Assembly: GCF_000316035.1 (NCBI RefSeq)
Contig: NZ_ANHX01000081.1
Location: 1-62,679 of the forward strand
Direction of reading: 5' to 3'
Source of the DNA: Paenibacillus sp. PAMC 26794
GTDB taxonomy: Bacteria; Bacillota; Bacilli; Paenibacillales; Paenibacillaceae
Length of the DNA: 62,679 nt
Shown here piece after piece: positions 47,279 through 56,677 of the stretch. The notes beneath the pieces were generated by a model that was given only the letters and a program-made list of their open reading frames with translations, did not search any database and was not told where the DNA came from. A program made the translations under genes and the position numbers. The stretch's first letter is position 1; each line of letters opens with the position of its first letter.

Positions 47279-49894
47279 GTGGATCAAAAGAAAATGTTTT
47301 TGAGCTTGCTCGCAAGTGCAATGTTGATCAGTTCAACGGCTGGCATCGCCATGGCAGCGAGCACAACCAATAAAACGTCTGCCGCCAGTTCAAATAGCAG
47401 TACATCGAAGAAAACGACAACAACAATGCAGAAGGTTGTACATACACTCGGTAACCTATCGGCTGTTAAAGTGACTGCACGAAGTTCCGTAAGATTAACA
47501 GATGTAAATATCTTGGCTCAGGACGATGGCAATGTGGTTACGTATACATTGTCTTACAAGAACAATGACAGCACCCCAATGATGATGCTCGATTACTGGA
47601 GCAAAGTGAAAACGAAGGGTGGAACATCGTTCTCGCCTAAACTTATCGTAAAAGATCAGGAAAAGAAAACCGTCGCGCCTGGATCAACAGTTGAGTTGAC
47701 CTATGTCATGAAAGTGGGTCGCGAGGTGAAACTCAGTGATCTGAACTTCCTCATCGTGAAATGGGATTTCAGTCAAGCTAACTATGAACGTACGCTGGGT
47801 AAGTTTAACGTGCCCGCATCCTATAGCATTACTACGCCTGTAAGTAAGCCTAAGACGGTTCGTCTAAGCGACTCTGCGGTAAAGGTGAAAGTATCAGGTA
47901 TTAAAGTGTTTCCAGGTGAGGATAAGAAACAGTATGTGAAAATTGGCGTGAATTTAAACAATATCAGTTATAAATTGCTTGAAAATCCAAATATCAAATG
48001 GATCTTACGTACGCCAAGTGGTACGAACTACCCGTTAACTCCGGATAAAGACAGCACGAGTGTCAGTATTCAGGCTCAAGCTAATAAGGCCCTTAATTTG
48101 ATGGCATCTCTCCCTACGTCAGTGAAGCTGCAAAAGTCTGAGCTGTTGCTTGTAGAGGAACAGGGCGAAGAGAAAAGTGTTCTGCCTGTTGCTGCATTGC
48201 AATTGCCAGAGGCTAGCAAAACGAATGTAGAAGTCGCTGCCAATCAACCCAATATTATTTCAGTTGAAGGACAACGACTGTCCACATTGCTTGAATCTGC
48301 CAAAGTCCGAATTGATGATGGTGAGTATAGTCTTAACCTTCAAATGAAGCTGAAGAATGAAGGCAAGAAAGCCATTAAGGTGCCGACGTATACCTTCGAG
48401 GTACGGAATACAGACGGAACAGTCTATCCGATTGAAACTAAAGCATTGGATACATTGAAGTTGAACCCAGGCGATATCAAGACAATCAAGCTAAGTGTAA
48501 CCCTTCAGGGTGATGGTGATACAAGCAAAATCAAGCTGTATGTAATGAGTCCGGTAGACAAAAATGAGAGCACAGAATCGACAACCTCTGCTCCAACGAA
48601 TGGATTTGTTTTCTCCTATCCTGTTGGTGTCTATGCTATTCCTGAATCGGTATCCAGTGGAGATGGATTGACAACCGAGACAGTGATTAAGAACAATAAA
48701 GGAACGTTTGGTGTTTCATTGGGTTCTCTGCAACGTCTACCATGGTTGGATAGTGATATTATTGCTGCAAAAGTGACTATTCGTAATGCAAGTACCAAAA
48801 CGGTGCAACTGCCTGAACTTGAGGCAATGTTTACCATAGATTCTGCTTTGATTGAAGGCGACAAGAAACTGATATACACCCAATCTGGAAAACTGTTGGG
48901 GGCTGGTATGACAACTGAAGCATACTTGTTAACCAAGATTCCTTCTGATCTGCGAATGTCTCGTTTAGAGGTTAGTTTGAGTGAAAAAGTGAGCGAGGAA
49001 GAAACGAATGAGTGGATTACGTTGAACACATCGGGCTTAATACAACCTGTTTCGTATGTTGGAACAGGCAAGACGTATACGTTGGGAATTGGTGATAAAG
49101 AGACGGAAATGGGCGTGCGCAGAACGATCCGTTATCCAGGGACTTCGTCGGATATCGTATATACGGAGTTCGAAGTTACCAACAAATCACTACGACAGAG
49201 CGGCCTTGGCAAACTTGTAGGTTACTTTAAAACAGCAGACGGGCAGTATTACCGTGCTACAGCGAAGCAAGCAGATAGTAAACCGGGTCCAGGCCAGAAG
49301 TCGATTGTGACGTTCTATGCCAAGCTTCCGAGGTCTGTGACGTTTTCTGACCTGCGTTTAGTTGTGGGCGAAGGTATAGCTGATAACAAGTTTGTTACAG
49401 GTGAAGGCGAGGCTACCGCCTATGTGAATGCTCTGGCATTCGAAGTACCGCCAACTTCGATCAGCGTACAGGGTTCCCTCACCAATATTGATCTCTATCC
49501 ATATGCTCTGACAGCTAACAGTGTTCGTGCATATCTGGCGGGTAGCTCTTCCGTACAGATTGATATGAATTATAGTCTGAGTCGCAATGAGGAAATTGAG
49601 ATGGGAGAGAACGAACATAAATTGATCCTTGCTATAACGGATCAAACAGGTAAAACTTTTGAGAAGGAAGTAACGCTTGGAACCGATCTCAAAGTTGGTA
49701 GTAATCAAACTTTGAACTGGAGTATTGAAGATAGTATTTATGAGAAATTACGTGGCGGTTCTTATCGCTTAACTGTGTATGACCAATTCCAAGGACAACG
49801 TATTCGTCTTGCAGAGCAAGCTTATGGATTCGACATTACTAAGCTGCCAAAAGAAGAATTTGAATTGCCAACGTTTCCTACGAATGGGCTCTAA
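47279..49894 (+). CDS. Secreted multi-domain beta-sandwich protein, function unknown
   Basis: An 871-residue protein from GTG 47279 (GGGAGGT at 47266-47272). A signal peptide ends near AGIAMA/AST, followed by a Ser/Thr/Lys linker, then about five to six beta-sandwich repeats of ~120-140 residues. Each repeat has text like VNILAQDDGNVVTYTLSYKN, MKLKNEGKKAIKVPTYTFEV and TEFEVTNKSLRQSGLGKLVG. The repeats resemble DUF4352/CARDB-type extracellular modules. There is no SLH domain, LPXTG or transmembrane tail. It follows the S-layer gene immediately but has codon use closer to ordinary genes and no visible promoter of high quality. A partner of the S-layer is a guess. Confidence 0.75.
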   Translation: MDQKKMFLSLLASAMLISSTAGIAMAASTTNKTSAASSNSSTSKKTTTTMQKVVHTLGNLSAVKVTARSSVRLTDVNILAQDDGNVVTYTLSYKNNDSTPMMMLDYWSKVKTKGGTSFSPKLIVKDQEKKTVAPGSTVELTYVMKVGREVKLSDLNFLIVKWDFSQANYERTLGKFNVPASYSITTPVSKPKTVRLSDSAVKVKVSGIKVFPGEDKKQYVKIGVNLNNISYKLLENPNIKWILRTPSGTNYPLTPDKDSTSVSIQAQANKALNLMASLPTSVKLQKSELLLVEEQGEEKSVLPVAALQLPEASKTNVEVAANQPNIISVEGQRLSTLLESAKVRIDDGEYSLNLQMKLKNEGKKAIKVPTYTFEVRNTDGTVYPIETKALDTLKLNPGDIKTIKLSVTLQGDGDTSKIKLYVMSPVDKNESTESTTSAPTNGFVFSYPVGVYAIPESVSSGDGLTTETVIKNNKGTFGVSLGSLQRLPWLDSDIIAAKVTIRNASTKTVQLPELEAMFTIDSALIEGDKKLIYTQSGKLLGAGMTTEAYLLTKIPSDLRMSRLEVSLSEKVSEEETNEWITLNTSGLIQPVSYVGTGKTYTLGIGDKETEMGVRRTIRYPGTSSDIVYTEFEVTNKSLRQSGLGKLVGYFKTADGQYYRATAKQADSKPGPGQKSIVTFYAKLPRSVTFSDLRLVVGEGIADNKFVTGEGEATAYVNALAFEVPPTSISVQGSLTNIDLYPYALTANSVRAYLAGSSSVQIDMNYSLSRNEEIEMGENEHKLILAITDQTGKTFEKEVTLGTDLKVGSNQTLNWSIEDSIYEKLRGGSYRLTVYDQFQGQRIRLAEQAYGFDITKLPKEEFELPTFPTNGL

Positions 49895-49928
49895 TTATAA
49901 ATAACCATTACCATAAATATTTTATTAA

Positions 49929-49960
49929 CCTCGTTTCCACCCCAACGGAAACGAGGTTTT
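49929..49960 (+). terminator. Terminator after the beta-sandwich gene
   Basis: CCTCGTTTCC and GGAAACGAGG with an ACCCCAAC loop and TTTT. Confidence 0.9.
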
Positions 49961-50020
49961 GCTTGTCGCATCCCTATTTTTTCTCTATAGTTAAAGTTAA
50001 TAGATTACCAGAGGAGGAAA

Positions 50021-50596
50021 ATGATTCACATGAAACCCTATATGAAAGTATCCCTTGCTGCGCTCGCGATTGGTGTTGGCGTGTGGGTTGGGTCGGTATA
50101 CAGCAATACAGCCATCGGTGCAGGTACAAGCCAGCCAGGAACAGCAGACGATCCGGTTGTAACGAAGAGTTATGTAGACCAGCAGATTCAGAAAGCATTA
50201 GGTGGTGGCGTTAGCACTGGTTCTGGCAACTCATCCGGTAGTAACTCCGGCTCTACGGGAACCGGGAACTCAGGTAGCACAGGTGGAGACACTTCACTTC
50301 CTCCACTGGTCTCAGGCGCTTCTGATGCCGTTGAGATCGTAACGGTGAAGCCGGGTCAACAGCTGATCGGCAAGTCTGGCGCGGAGTTCATTGTACGTAG
50401 CGGCAAGGCTGTGATCGTCAGTGAAGGTACGAATGGTGTAGCTGATCTGACGGACGGGATTGACCTGACGAATGGACAGGCAGCGCCCACCAATCACCTG
50501 CTCTCTTTTCCAAGGGATGGACGGGGGATCACGGTATTGGAAGGAAACAAATACAGCTTAACCGTAATGGTTCGTGGTGGATATACTCTGAAATAG
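50021..50596 (+). CDS. Secreted Gly/Ser-linker protein, function unknown
   Basis: A 191-residue protein. A hydrophobic N-terminal signal/anchor (VSLAALAIGVGVWVGSVYS) is followed by the DPVVTKSYVDQQIQKALGGG segment, a Gly/Ser/Asn/Thr low-complexity linker (about 66-92), and a compact C-terminal domain with IVTVKPGQQLIGKSGAEFIV, RSGKAVIVSEGTNGVADLTD and NHLLSFPRDGRGITVLEG. The VTKSYVDQQI segment and this C-terminal domain recur in Paenibacillus proteins as I recall; no function is known to me. GAGGAGG (50011-50017) lies 3 nt from ATG 50021 and 12 nt from ATG 50030, so either start is possible. Confidence 0.75.
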   Translation: MIHMKPYMKVSLAALAIGVGVWVGSVYSNTAIGAGTSQPGTADDPVVTKSYVDQQIQKALGGGVSTGSGNSSGSNSGSTGTGNSGSTGGDTSLPPLVSGASDAVEIVTVKPGQQLIGKSGAEFIVRSGKAVIVSEGTNGVADLTDGIDLTNGQAAPTNHLLSFPRDGRGITVLEGNKYSLTVMVRGGYTLK

Positions 50597-50744
50597 ATTT
50601 TGCAGCTATTAAAGGAATTATTCATTAGTCATACTTTTCATTTGCTCAGATTACCCAGTTCTAACAAACATTAATACGGCTAGCCTACCTTGTTCCTGCT
50701 CACTCTATAACTGTTGACAATCAATTAATGGAGGTGCAGGAACC

Positions 50745-51017
50745 ATGGCTAGAAGCAATCGCAAAGTGGTACCCGAAAGTCGTCAAATGCTGGATCAGAT
50801 GAAGTATGAGATTGCTGCAGAGTTTGGTCTCAATGTGGGTTATGGTGGCAGAGGTTTGGCTGGTGCGGATACAGAATTTGGATCTGAACTGGGTGAAGTG
50901 AGTGATCACTCCTATGGGCAATACAAAGGGTGGGGACATCTGACTTCCCGCGAGAATGGATCGGTTGGTGGAGAGATCACCAAAAGGCTAATTCGTCAGG
51001 CAGAGCAGCACTTATAG
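50745..51017 (+). CDS. Alpha/beta-type small acid-soluble spore protein
   Basis: Binds and protects spore DNA and is degraded by the GPR protease at germination. The two conserved halves are present: MKYEIAAEFGLNVG, containing the EIAxEF GPR site, and GSVGGEITKRLIRQAEQHL. The 90 residues exceed the usual 60-72, because about 28 extra Gly/Ser/Tyr-rich residues (YGGRGLAGADTEFGSELGE..) lie between the halves. The Shine-Dalgarno TGGAGGTG precedes ATG 50745. A sigma-G promoter could not be assigned with confidence. It is a single gene in an otherwise surface-protein region. Confidence 0.88.
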   Translation: MARSNRKVVPESRQMLDQMKYEIAAEFGLNVGYGGRGLAGADTEFGSELGEVSDHSYGQYKGWGHLTSRENGSVGGEITKRLIRQAEQHL

Positions 51018-51041
51018 GGCATTTTCCATACCCCGTTTCGT

Positions 51042-51070
51042 TTGACACGTCTTGACAAATACGTTAAGAT
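51042..51070 (+). promoter_or_regulatory. Promoter of metK
   Basis: TTGACA (51042-51047), 17 nt, then TAAGAT (51065-51070). A second TTGACA at 51052 is out of register. Confidence 0.65.
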
Positions 51071-51272
51071 GGCACTTGAGGTATGCAACCTTTTCCACTA
51101 GGGAAAGGTTGATTTTCGTTTGAGGCAATTACCTGAAAAATCCTTATCTTCGGTACTGCGGACCCTGCGTCCTTATTCCATTTTGGAAAGCTTCGAGGGT
51201 ACAGTGAACGAATCGCTGTCATGTTTTGTTCGGGCAATCGCCATACTACTAGTTATGGGAGGTTGAAACTTC
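51071..51272 (+). promoter_or_regulatory. Structured metK leader
   Basis: About 200 nt between promoter and start. CAACCTTTTCC (51086-51096) and GGGAAAGGTTG (51101-51111) form a strong hairpin followed by ATTTTCGTTT. Downstream, TGCGGACC..GCGTCC and TTCC..GGAA pairings are possible. The S-box (SAM-I) core motifs are not present. Attenuation or a small-molecule aptamer is possible but unproven. Confidence 0.45.
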
Positions 51273-52475
51273 ATGTCTGTTAAAGGCCGGCATCTATTTA
51301 CATCGGAGTCTGTAACCGAAGGACATCCGGATAAAATCTGCGATCAGATCTCAGACGCCGTATTGGACGCGTTTCTTGCAAACGACCCCAATGCTCGCGT
51401 AGCTTGCGAAGTTTCCGTAGCCACAGGCTTAGTGCTTGTCATCGGTGAAATCAGTTCAGCTTCTGAATACGTGGACATTCCGTCCATCGTTCGTAATACA
51501 ATTAAGGATATTGGCTACACACGTGCCAAGTTCGGTTTTGATTATAACACTTGTGCAGTTCTGACTTCTCTGAATGAGCAGTCCGCTGATATTGCCCAAG
51601 GCGTTAACGCAGCACTTGAGAACCGTGACCCGGAACAAGTCGCTCGTGAAACAGAAAACATTGGTGCAGGTGACCAAGGTCTGATGTTCGGTTTTGCAAC
51701 GAACGAAACACCGGAACTCATGCCTTTGCCAATCGCTCTGTCCCACCGTATCGCACGCCGTCTGGCGGAAGTGCGTAAGAACGGTACATTGGAATATCTT
51801 CGTCCGGATGGTAAAACGCAAGTAACGATTGAATACGACGGTGATAAACCGGTACGTGTGGATACAATCGTTGTGTCTACTCAGCACGCTGAGGAGACTA
51901 CGCTGGAGCAGATCCAAAAAGACATCAAAGAACATGTAATCTTGCCTGTCGTTCCAGCTGGATTGCTGGATGAGCAGACTAAATATTTTATCAACCCAAC
52001 AGGACGTTTCGTTATTGGCGGACCTCAGGGAGATGCAGGCCTTACTGGACGTAAAATCATCGTAGATACTTACGGCGGTTATGCACGTCACGGCGGTGGT
52101 GCGTTTTCTGGTAAAGATCCGACAAAAGTAGACCGCTCGGCAGCATATGCGGCTCGTTACGTAGCAAAAAACCTTGTAGCTGCAGGACTTGCAGACAAAG
52201 TGGAAATCCAGCTCGCTTACGCGATTGGTGTAGCCAACCCGGTATCGATCAACGTGGATACATACGGAACTGGCAAAGTCAGCGACGAGAAATTGGTTGA
52301 GCTTGTACGTAACAACTTTGATCTTCGTCCGGCTGGCATCATTCGTATGCTGGATCTGCGTCGCCCAATCTACAAACAAACCGCTGCTTACGGTCATTTC
52401 GGCCGTACAGACCTGGATGTACCTTGGGAGCAAGTGGACAAAGTAGACCTTTTGAAAACTCAAGCAGGTCTGTAA
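51273..52475 (+). CDS. metK: S-adenosylmethionine synthetase
   Basis: Makes SAM from Met and ATP. The 400-residue length is typical. Visible motifs are LFTSESVTEGHPDKICDQIS at the N-terminus, GAGDQGLMFGFA (ATP loop), and GGGAFSGKDPTKVDRSAAYAA. The Shine-Dalgarno GGGAGGTTG lies before ATG 51273. It is a single gene with its own promoter, leader and terminator. Identification is certain; regulation is open, because the expected S-box is not visible. Confidence 0.98.
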   Translation: MSVKGRHLFTSESVTEGHPDKICDQISDAVLDAFLANDPNARVACEVSVATGLVLVIGEISSASEYVDIPSIVRNTIKDIGYTRAKFGFDYNTCAVLTSLNEQSADIAQGVNAALENRDPEQVARETENIGAGDQGLMFGFATNETPELMPLPIALSHRIARRLAEVRKNGTLEYLRPDGKTQVTIEYDGDKPVRVDTIVVSTQHAEETTLEQIQKDIKEHVILPVVPAGLLDEQTKYFINPTGRFVIGGPQGDAGLTGRKIIVDTYGGYARHGGGAFSGKDPTKVDRSAAYAARYVAKNLVAAGLADKVEIQLAYAIGVANPVSINVDTYGTGKVSDEKLVELVRNNFDLRPAGIIRMLDLRRPIYKQTAAYGHFGRTDLDVPWEQVDKVDLLKTQAGL

Positions 52476-52503
52476 GTTATCTAACGCTATATGGTCATCC
52501 AAT

Positions 52504-52540
52504 GAAGCCCTTGATTCCGCTATGGAATCAGGGGCTTTTT
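52504..52540 (+). terminator. Terminator after metK
   Basis: AAGCCCTTGATTCC and GGAATCAGGGGCTT form a 14-bp stem with a five-base T-run. Confidence 0.93.
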
Positions 52541-52585
52541 GCATCTTTTTACAAAATTAAGAACCATACATTTCCATTTTGTTAA

Positions 52586-52615
52586 TTGAAAATCTTCCTC
52601 TGACCGACATAAATA
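52586..52615 (+). promoter_or_regulatory. Promoter candidate for the third SLH gene
   Basis: TTGAAA (52586-52591) and TAAATA (52610-52615), 18-nt spacer. A small GTCTG/CAGAC hairpin follows at 52621-52635. Confidence 0.45.
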
Positions 52616-52673
52616 TAGAGGTCTGTATATCAGACAATTAGGATATTGAGATAAGGGGGAAGGTTGGGTGTTT

Positions 52674-55600
52674 GTGAAAAAAATGGCCCGCAAGGGATTG
52701 GTTAGTCTTATGGTTGTGATGTTAGTTGCACAAGGCTGGTTGACCGGTTGGGTAGGTATGGAACCTGCATATGCAGCAGACGAGTTGGCTGGGAAAGGGA
52801 TTAGTGCCACGATTCCTCTGTTAAACGCTACTCAGGTGGATGGTTCTGTATCACTCAAAATTGAATTCAATAACCCGGTAAAGAAGGTTGAGGGTACAAC
52901 AGATAAAATCACCATTCGTCGAATATCTGATAGCTCCATCGTTACAGAGATTGAAGTGAATAGTCCGGCGGTAAGTGTCAGACCAGATGATATCGATATT
53001 AATGCAAACCTAGGGAAAGTGGTAGAAATTAAACCAGCTTCAGCTTTGCCAGGCGGTAGCTTCTATGTTTCTATTGGCAGTCAATCTTTTGCCTATGAGA
53101 ATAATCAACCCTTTGCAGGCTTAAATAGGGAGTGGGTATTTCATACCGCTGGGCCCAGTGCCGCTCGATTAGTAGGTCGATCTCCCGTTAATGCGGCTAC
53201 AGGTGTAGCGCCGTCTGCCAATATCCTGCTTACCTATGATCAAGCGATGTCGAGAGGTAATGGCAAGCTACAGATTTATCAAGGGAATACGTTATTCGAA
53301 GAGGTTGATGCCAGTTCTTCACAGATCAGTTTTAACCCAACCCAAACAACAGTTACGATTGATCCCGCTAAAAATTGGACGAATAACAGCACAATATACA
53401 TAGTTGTACCAGAAGGTTTTTTACGTGATGCCAACGGGAATGACAGCCGGGCTATACAGCGAAGTGACTGGGGATTCACTGTGCTCTCTGACCCTGCAGC
53501 ATTAACTGTGGCCTCCATGTCTCCAACGAACGGGGCAACAGGTGTAGCGCTGTCAGGTGAGTTGACCCTAACGTTCAACAAAGAACTGGACACTAATTAT
53601 TCAGGGCAAGCCACACTTAAAAATATTAATGGTGGAACGGTTAATGCTACAACAATCATAAACAGTTCAAATAACCGTCAGTTACGCATCATTCCACAAA
53701 CAAGTTTGACGAGTAACACAACGTATACGATTGATATTCCTGCTAATGTATTTCGAGATAAATCCGGAAATTTGTTCACTGGATTGAATGGAGCTACAGC
53801 ATGGACCTTCAGAACGTTGTCTGTTGATACAACCGCCCCTGTACTTAAGACAGTAAAAATGTACAGTAATACGATCATCCGATTAACGTATGATGAGTTG
53901 CTTTCAACCCTTGATCCGTTATCATCAAGTTTTGCAGTTACGGTTAATGGTGAAAATCGGAATGTAAGCTCATCCTACGTGTCAGGTGATAGTGTGTATG
54001 TTGTACTTGATACGGGAGTAGCGGTAGGGCAGGTGGTGAGAATCGCTTATACACCTGCAACTGGGATACGCAAGATTCAGGATCTATCACTTAATGCAGC
54101 GCCAGCATTCTCTGCCAGAGACGTGGAGAATGGTCTGGATTCAATCATGTCCAAGCCACGTGAAGGTATAGCGTATACGAATACAATTAATCTCTATTAT
54201 CCTGAGACCGTGTATATTAACTCAAGTGATGCATATAAACAATTTAGTGTTACTGCAGATGGATCAGTTGTGGGTGTCAGCAGTATGTCGACTAATAACA
54301 GTTCACTTGTTACATTGAATCTCAGTCGTTCAATATCTAATGGTGAAGTTGTCCGTGTATCCTATCAACCGGGTGAACAGCCTGTTAAAGATAGTCGTGG
54401 TCAGGCACTTGCTGGTTTCAGTGGGTTTTATGTGCGCAATAACAATGATACGAAGCCGCCTGAATTCCAGAAAGCTGAGATCAATAGCAATAAACTATGG
54501 ATCTACTATAATGAGCCATTAAGTCGATTGAACAAACCTTTGAACAATCAGTATTCCGTATTGGTAGATGGTAAAGCCGTATTTGTTAATAATGTAGACA
54601 TCGAGGACGATCTTGTTACACTAACGCTTGCTTCACCCGTAACAAGTACACAGATCGTAACCCTTTCTTATGTTCCAGGGGCATATCGTCTGACAGACTT
54701 AGCTGGTAATCAAGCAGCTCTGCTGGATCTTGTGCCTGTGACGCATACTTATGGGAACGGAACGATCTTGTCAGGTGTTTTACAAGGGGACACAATACGG
54801 ATTAATTTCCGAAACGCGTTAAAAACAGAGCCGTTATTAACACCTGCTCAATTCAAAGTACTGATTGGTAGTAAGACCATTCCGGTGAATTCTGCCTCTG
54901 TAACAGGATCAGTGGTTACCTTGAAACTTTCCGAAACGGTACCGGCTGGACAGACGGGTACGGTTACTTACACACCTGGAACAGTGTCGCTTAGAGATGC
55001 GCTGAATTCTGAGGTAGGGGCTTTCGGTCCGTTAACACTTCAGGAGAGCACAATTACTAATCCCACAGATACTACAGCAGTAGGGCGTCCAGCGTGGCTG
55101 ACCGAGTGGAGTGCGGCTGATTCTGGATTTGGTCAAGGACTTCTGGTCATGAGTACGGATGTAGCTTCTGCCAAGAGTTCCCCATCACATAATAATCGTA
55201 CAACGCAGCAATATACGATCGATGATACCAAGCTTGGTCAAGCATTCGAATATGCTTCTGCAAATTTTAAATTAAACCAACCTATATTGTTTGAGGTACC
55301 GGCAAGTAATGAGACGGCATACGTTGGAATTCCATTCCATAAGCTATCCCAAATCGCTTCCAGGTATCGCACAGGTACGATTGGAGTCAAATATAAAGAC
55401 AGCATATGGAGTGTGCCTTTATCTGAACTGAACCTGGTAAGTATGGGACAAAGTGCAGGAATTACTACAGCTCCGGGTACGGCAACACTGTATGTACAGA
55501 TGGAGACTGTGCCAAGACTTTCTGCAGGCTCCATGGAATATGTTTTATCGAGATCCAACGCTCAGAGTCTGGGAGATGCCACGGAGGTATTCACCACATT

Positions 55601-56381
55601 ATTCAATGGCAACACAGGCAAAAGTGTGGAACAGAATATCAAAAGCCAGTACTGGATTAAGCTTCCTGGCAACACATCCACTACTCTAACGGGATTGACT
55701 GCGATTGATCCCAACACACAGGCATTATCCTATGTACCGACCGGATTTAGAACAACGTCAACTGGAATTACAGCAAGAGGATTACTTAATGGGAATCAGA
55801 TTGTAGCACCGATAACACATCTGGTTAGCTTCCCGAACACGGCAGATTGGGCACGTAATGCTGTAACCGAATTGGCCTCCAAATGGATTATTACCTCAGA
55901 TAATCTTGGAACATACAATACAAATACGAAGATAACAAGAGCAGAGTTTGCAGAATGGGTGGCCAAAGGTTTGGGGCTCAAAGCCAACGCGACAGCGGCA
56001 CAAAAATTCAAAGATCTTGGCAAGAAAAGTTCAACGAATGCATTAATTGGTGCAGCGGTTGAAGCCAAAATCATTGTGGGCACTAGCGATGGAAAATTTC
56101 AGCCCGACCGCTTAGTCACTCGGGAGCAGATGGCAATCATGTTGGTTAGAGCAATGAATTATGCCGGGCAATCACCATCTCTTCAATTATCTGCAAAGAA
56201 CACGCTGTCCAGATTTAAGGATGCAGATAAAATAAAATCTGAGGATGCTGTTGCGAAGGCAGTTCTAACAGGAATTATCCAAGGGGTGTCATCAACAGAA
56301 TTTAAGCCTTTAGACAGAGCAACAAGAGCACAGGCTGCAGTAATGCTCAAACGTATGCTGAATCAGATTGGTTACCTGTAG
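52674..56381 (+). CDS. Large Ig-like surface protein with three C-terminal SLH domains
   Basis: A 1235-residue secreted protein. The signal peptide ends near EPAYA/ADEL. Big_5-type Ig modules are recognisable by repeated openings VGRSPVNAATGVAPSANILL and ASMSPTNGATGVALSGELTL and by closing WxFRT text. SwmB-like modules follow, with repeated VVRIAYTPATGIRKIQD, VVRVSYQPGEQPVKDSRGQ and VTLSYVPGAYRLTDLAGN. Three SLH domains lie at about residues 1052-1235 (WARNAVTELASKWIITSDNL, IVGTSDGKFQPDRLVTREQM, IIQGVSSTEFKPLDRATRAQ). The GTG at 52674 gives VKKMARKG as signal-peptide start; the GTG at 52668 is the alternative after GGGGGAAGG. Probably anchored to pyruvylated polymer; ligand unknown. Confidence 0.87.
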   Translation: MKKMARKGLVSLMVVMLVAQGWLTGWVGMEPAYAADELAGKGISATIPLLNATQVDGSVSLKIEFNNPVKKVEGTTDKITIRRISDSSIVTEIEVNSPAVSVRPDDIDINANLGKVVEIKPASALPGGSFYVSIGSQSFAYENNQPFAGLNREWVFHTAGPSAARLVGRSPVNAATGVAPSANILLTYDQAMSRGNGKLQIYQGNTLFEEVDASSSQISFNPTQTTVTIDPAKNWTNNSTIYIVVPEGFLRDANGNDSRAIQRSDWGFTVLSDPAALTVASMSPTNGATGVALSGELTLTFNKELDTNYSGQATLKNINGGTVNATTIINSSNNRQLRIIPQTSLTSNTTYTIDIPANVFRDKSGNLFTGLNGATAWTFRTLSVDTTAPVLKTVKMYSNTIIRLTYDELLSTLDPLSSSFAVTVNGENRNVSSSYVSGDSVYVVLDTGVAVGQVVRIAYTPATGIRKIQDLSLNAAPAFSARDVENGLDSIMSKPREGIAYTNTINLYYPETVYINSSDAYKQFSVTADGSVVGVSSMSTNNSSLVTLNLSRSISNGEVVRVSYQPGEQPVKDSRGQALAGFSGFYVRNNNDTKPPEFQKAEINSNKLWIYYNEPLSRLNKPLNNQYSVLVDGKAVFVNNVDIEDDLVTLTLASPVTSTQIVTLSYVPGAYRLTDLAGNQAALLDLVPVTHTYGNGTILSGVLQGDTIRINFRNALKTEPLLTPAQFKVLIGSKTIPVNSASVTGSVVTLKLSETVPAGQTGTVTYTPGTVSLRDALNSEVGAFGPLTLQESTITNPTDTTAVGRPAWLTEWSAADSGFGQGLLVMSTDVASAKSSPSHNNRTTQQYTIDDTKLGQAFEYASANFKLNQPILFEVPASNETAYVGIPFHKLSQIASRYRTGTIGVKYKDSIWSVPLSELNLVSMGQSAGITTAPGTATLYVQMETVPRLSAGSMEYVLSRSNAQSLGDATEVFTTLFNGNTGKSVEQNIKSQYWIKLPGNTSTTLTGLTAIDPNTQALSYVPTGFRTTSTGITARGLLNGNQIVAPITHLVSFPNTADWARNAVTELASKWIITSDNLGTYNTNTKITRAEFAEWVAKGLGLKANATAAQKFKDLGKKSSTNALIGAAVEAKIIVGTSDGKFQPDRLVTREQMAIMLVRAMNYAGQSPSLQLSAKNTLSRFKDADKIKSEDAVAKAVLTGIIQGVSSTEFKPLDRATRAQAAVMLKRMLNQIGYL

Positions 56382-56415
56382 TAACGAGTCCCACGAAATA
56401 ACTAATACTATGTAA

Positions 56416-56459
56416 GAGGCATATCAGCCAGATTAAACTTGCTGATATGCCTCTTTTTC
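56416..56459 (+). terminator. Terminator after the third SLH gene
   Basis: GAGGCATATCAGC and GCTGATATGCCTC form a perfect 13-bp stem with TTTTT. Confidence 0.95.
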
Positions 56460-56677
56460 GTTGAGATGGACGAGAACAGCTAAAACCGGCAGTAAGGATG
56501 TGCCCAGTTATCTATTTTCAAAATCTATGCATGCTAATATAGGGACAAACGTAACTTTTTCCACAAAAAGCAGTCTATTAATAGAAGAGTATACTAGAGA
56601 TCTCGCTATCTGCTGCCTACTTGGCAGTGTTCGTGATGTCTAAGATTGATATACAAGATGGGAGAGACGTTTCAGAC

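Noticed and set aside
51018..51272. SAM-I (S-box) riboswitch before metK
   Set aside because: The conserved GGAGGGA, TGAAA and GCAACC-type core order with its P1 stem is not found. Only unrelated hairpins are seen.
51456..52544. Long open frame on the minus strand opposite metK
   Set aside because: Cys/His/Phe-rich shadow of a certain metK frame, with no ribosome-binding site and no family features. The same holds for the long minus frames opposite glyA, upp, atpA and the S-layer gene.
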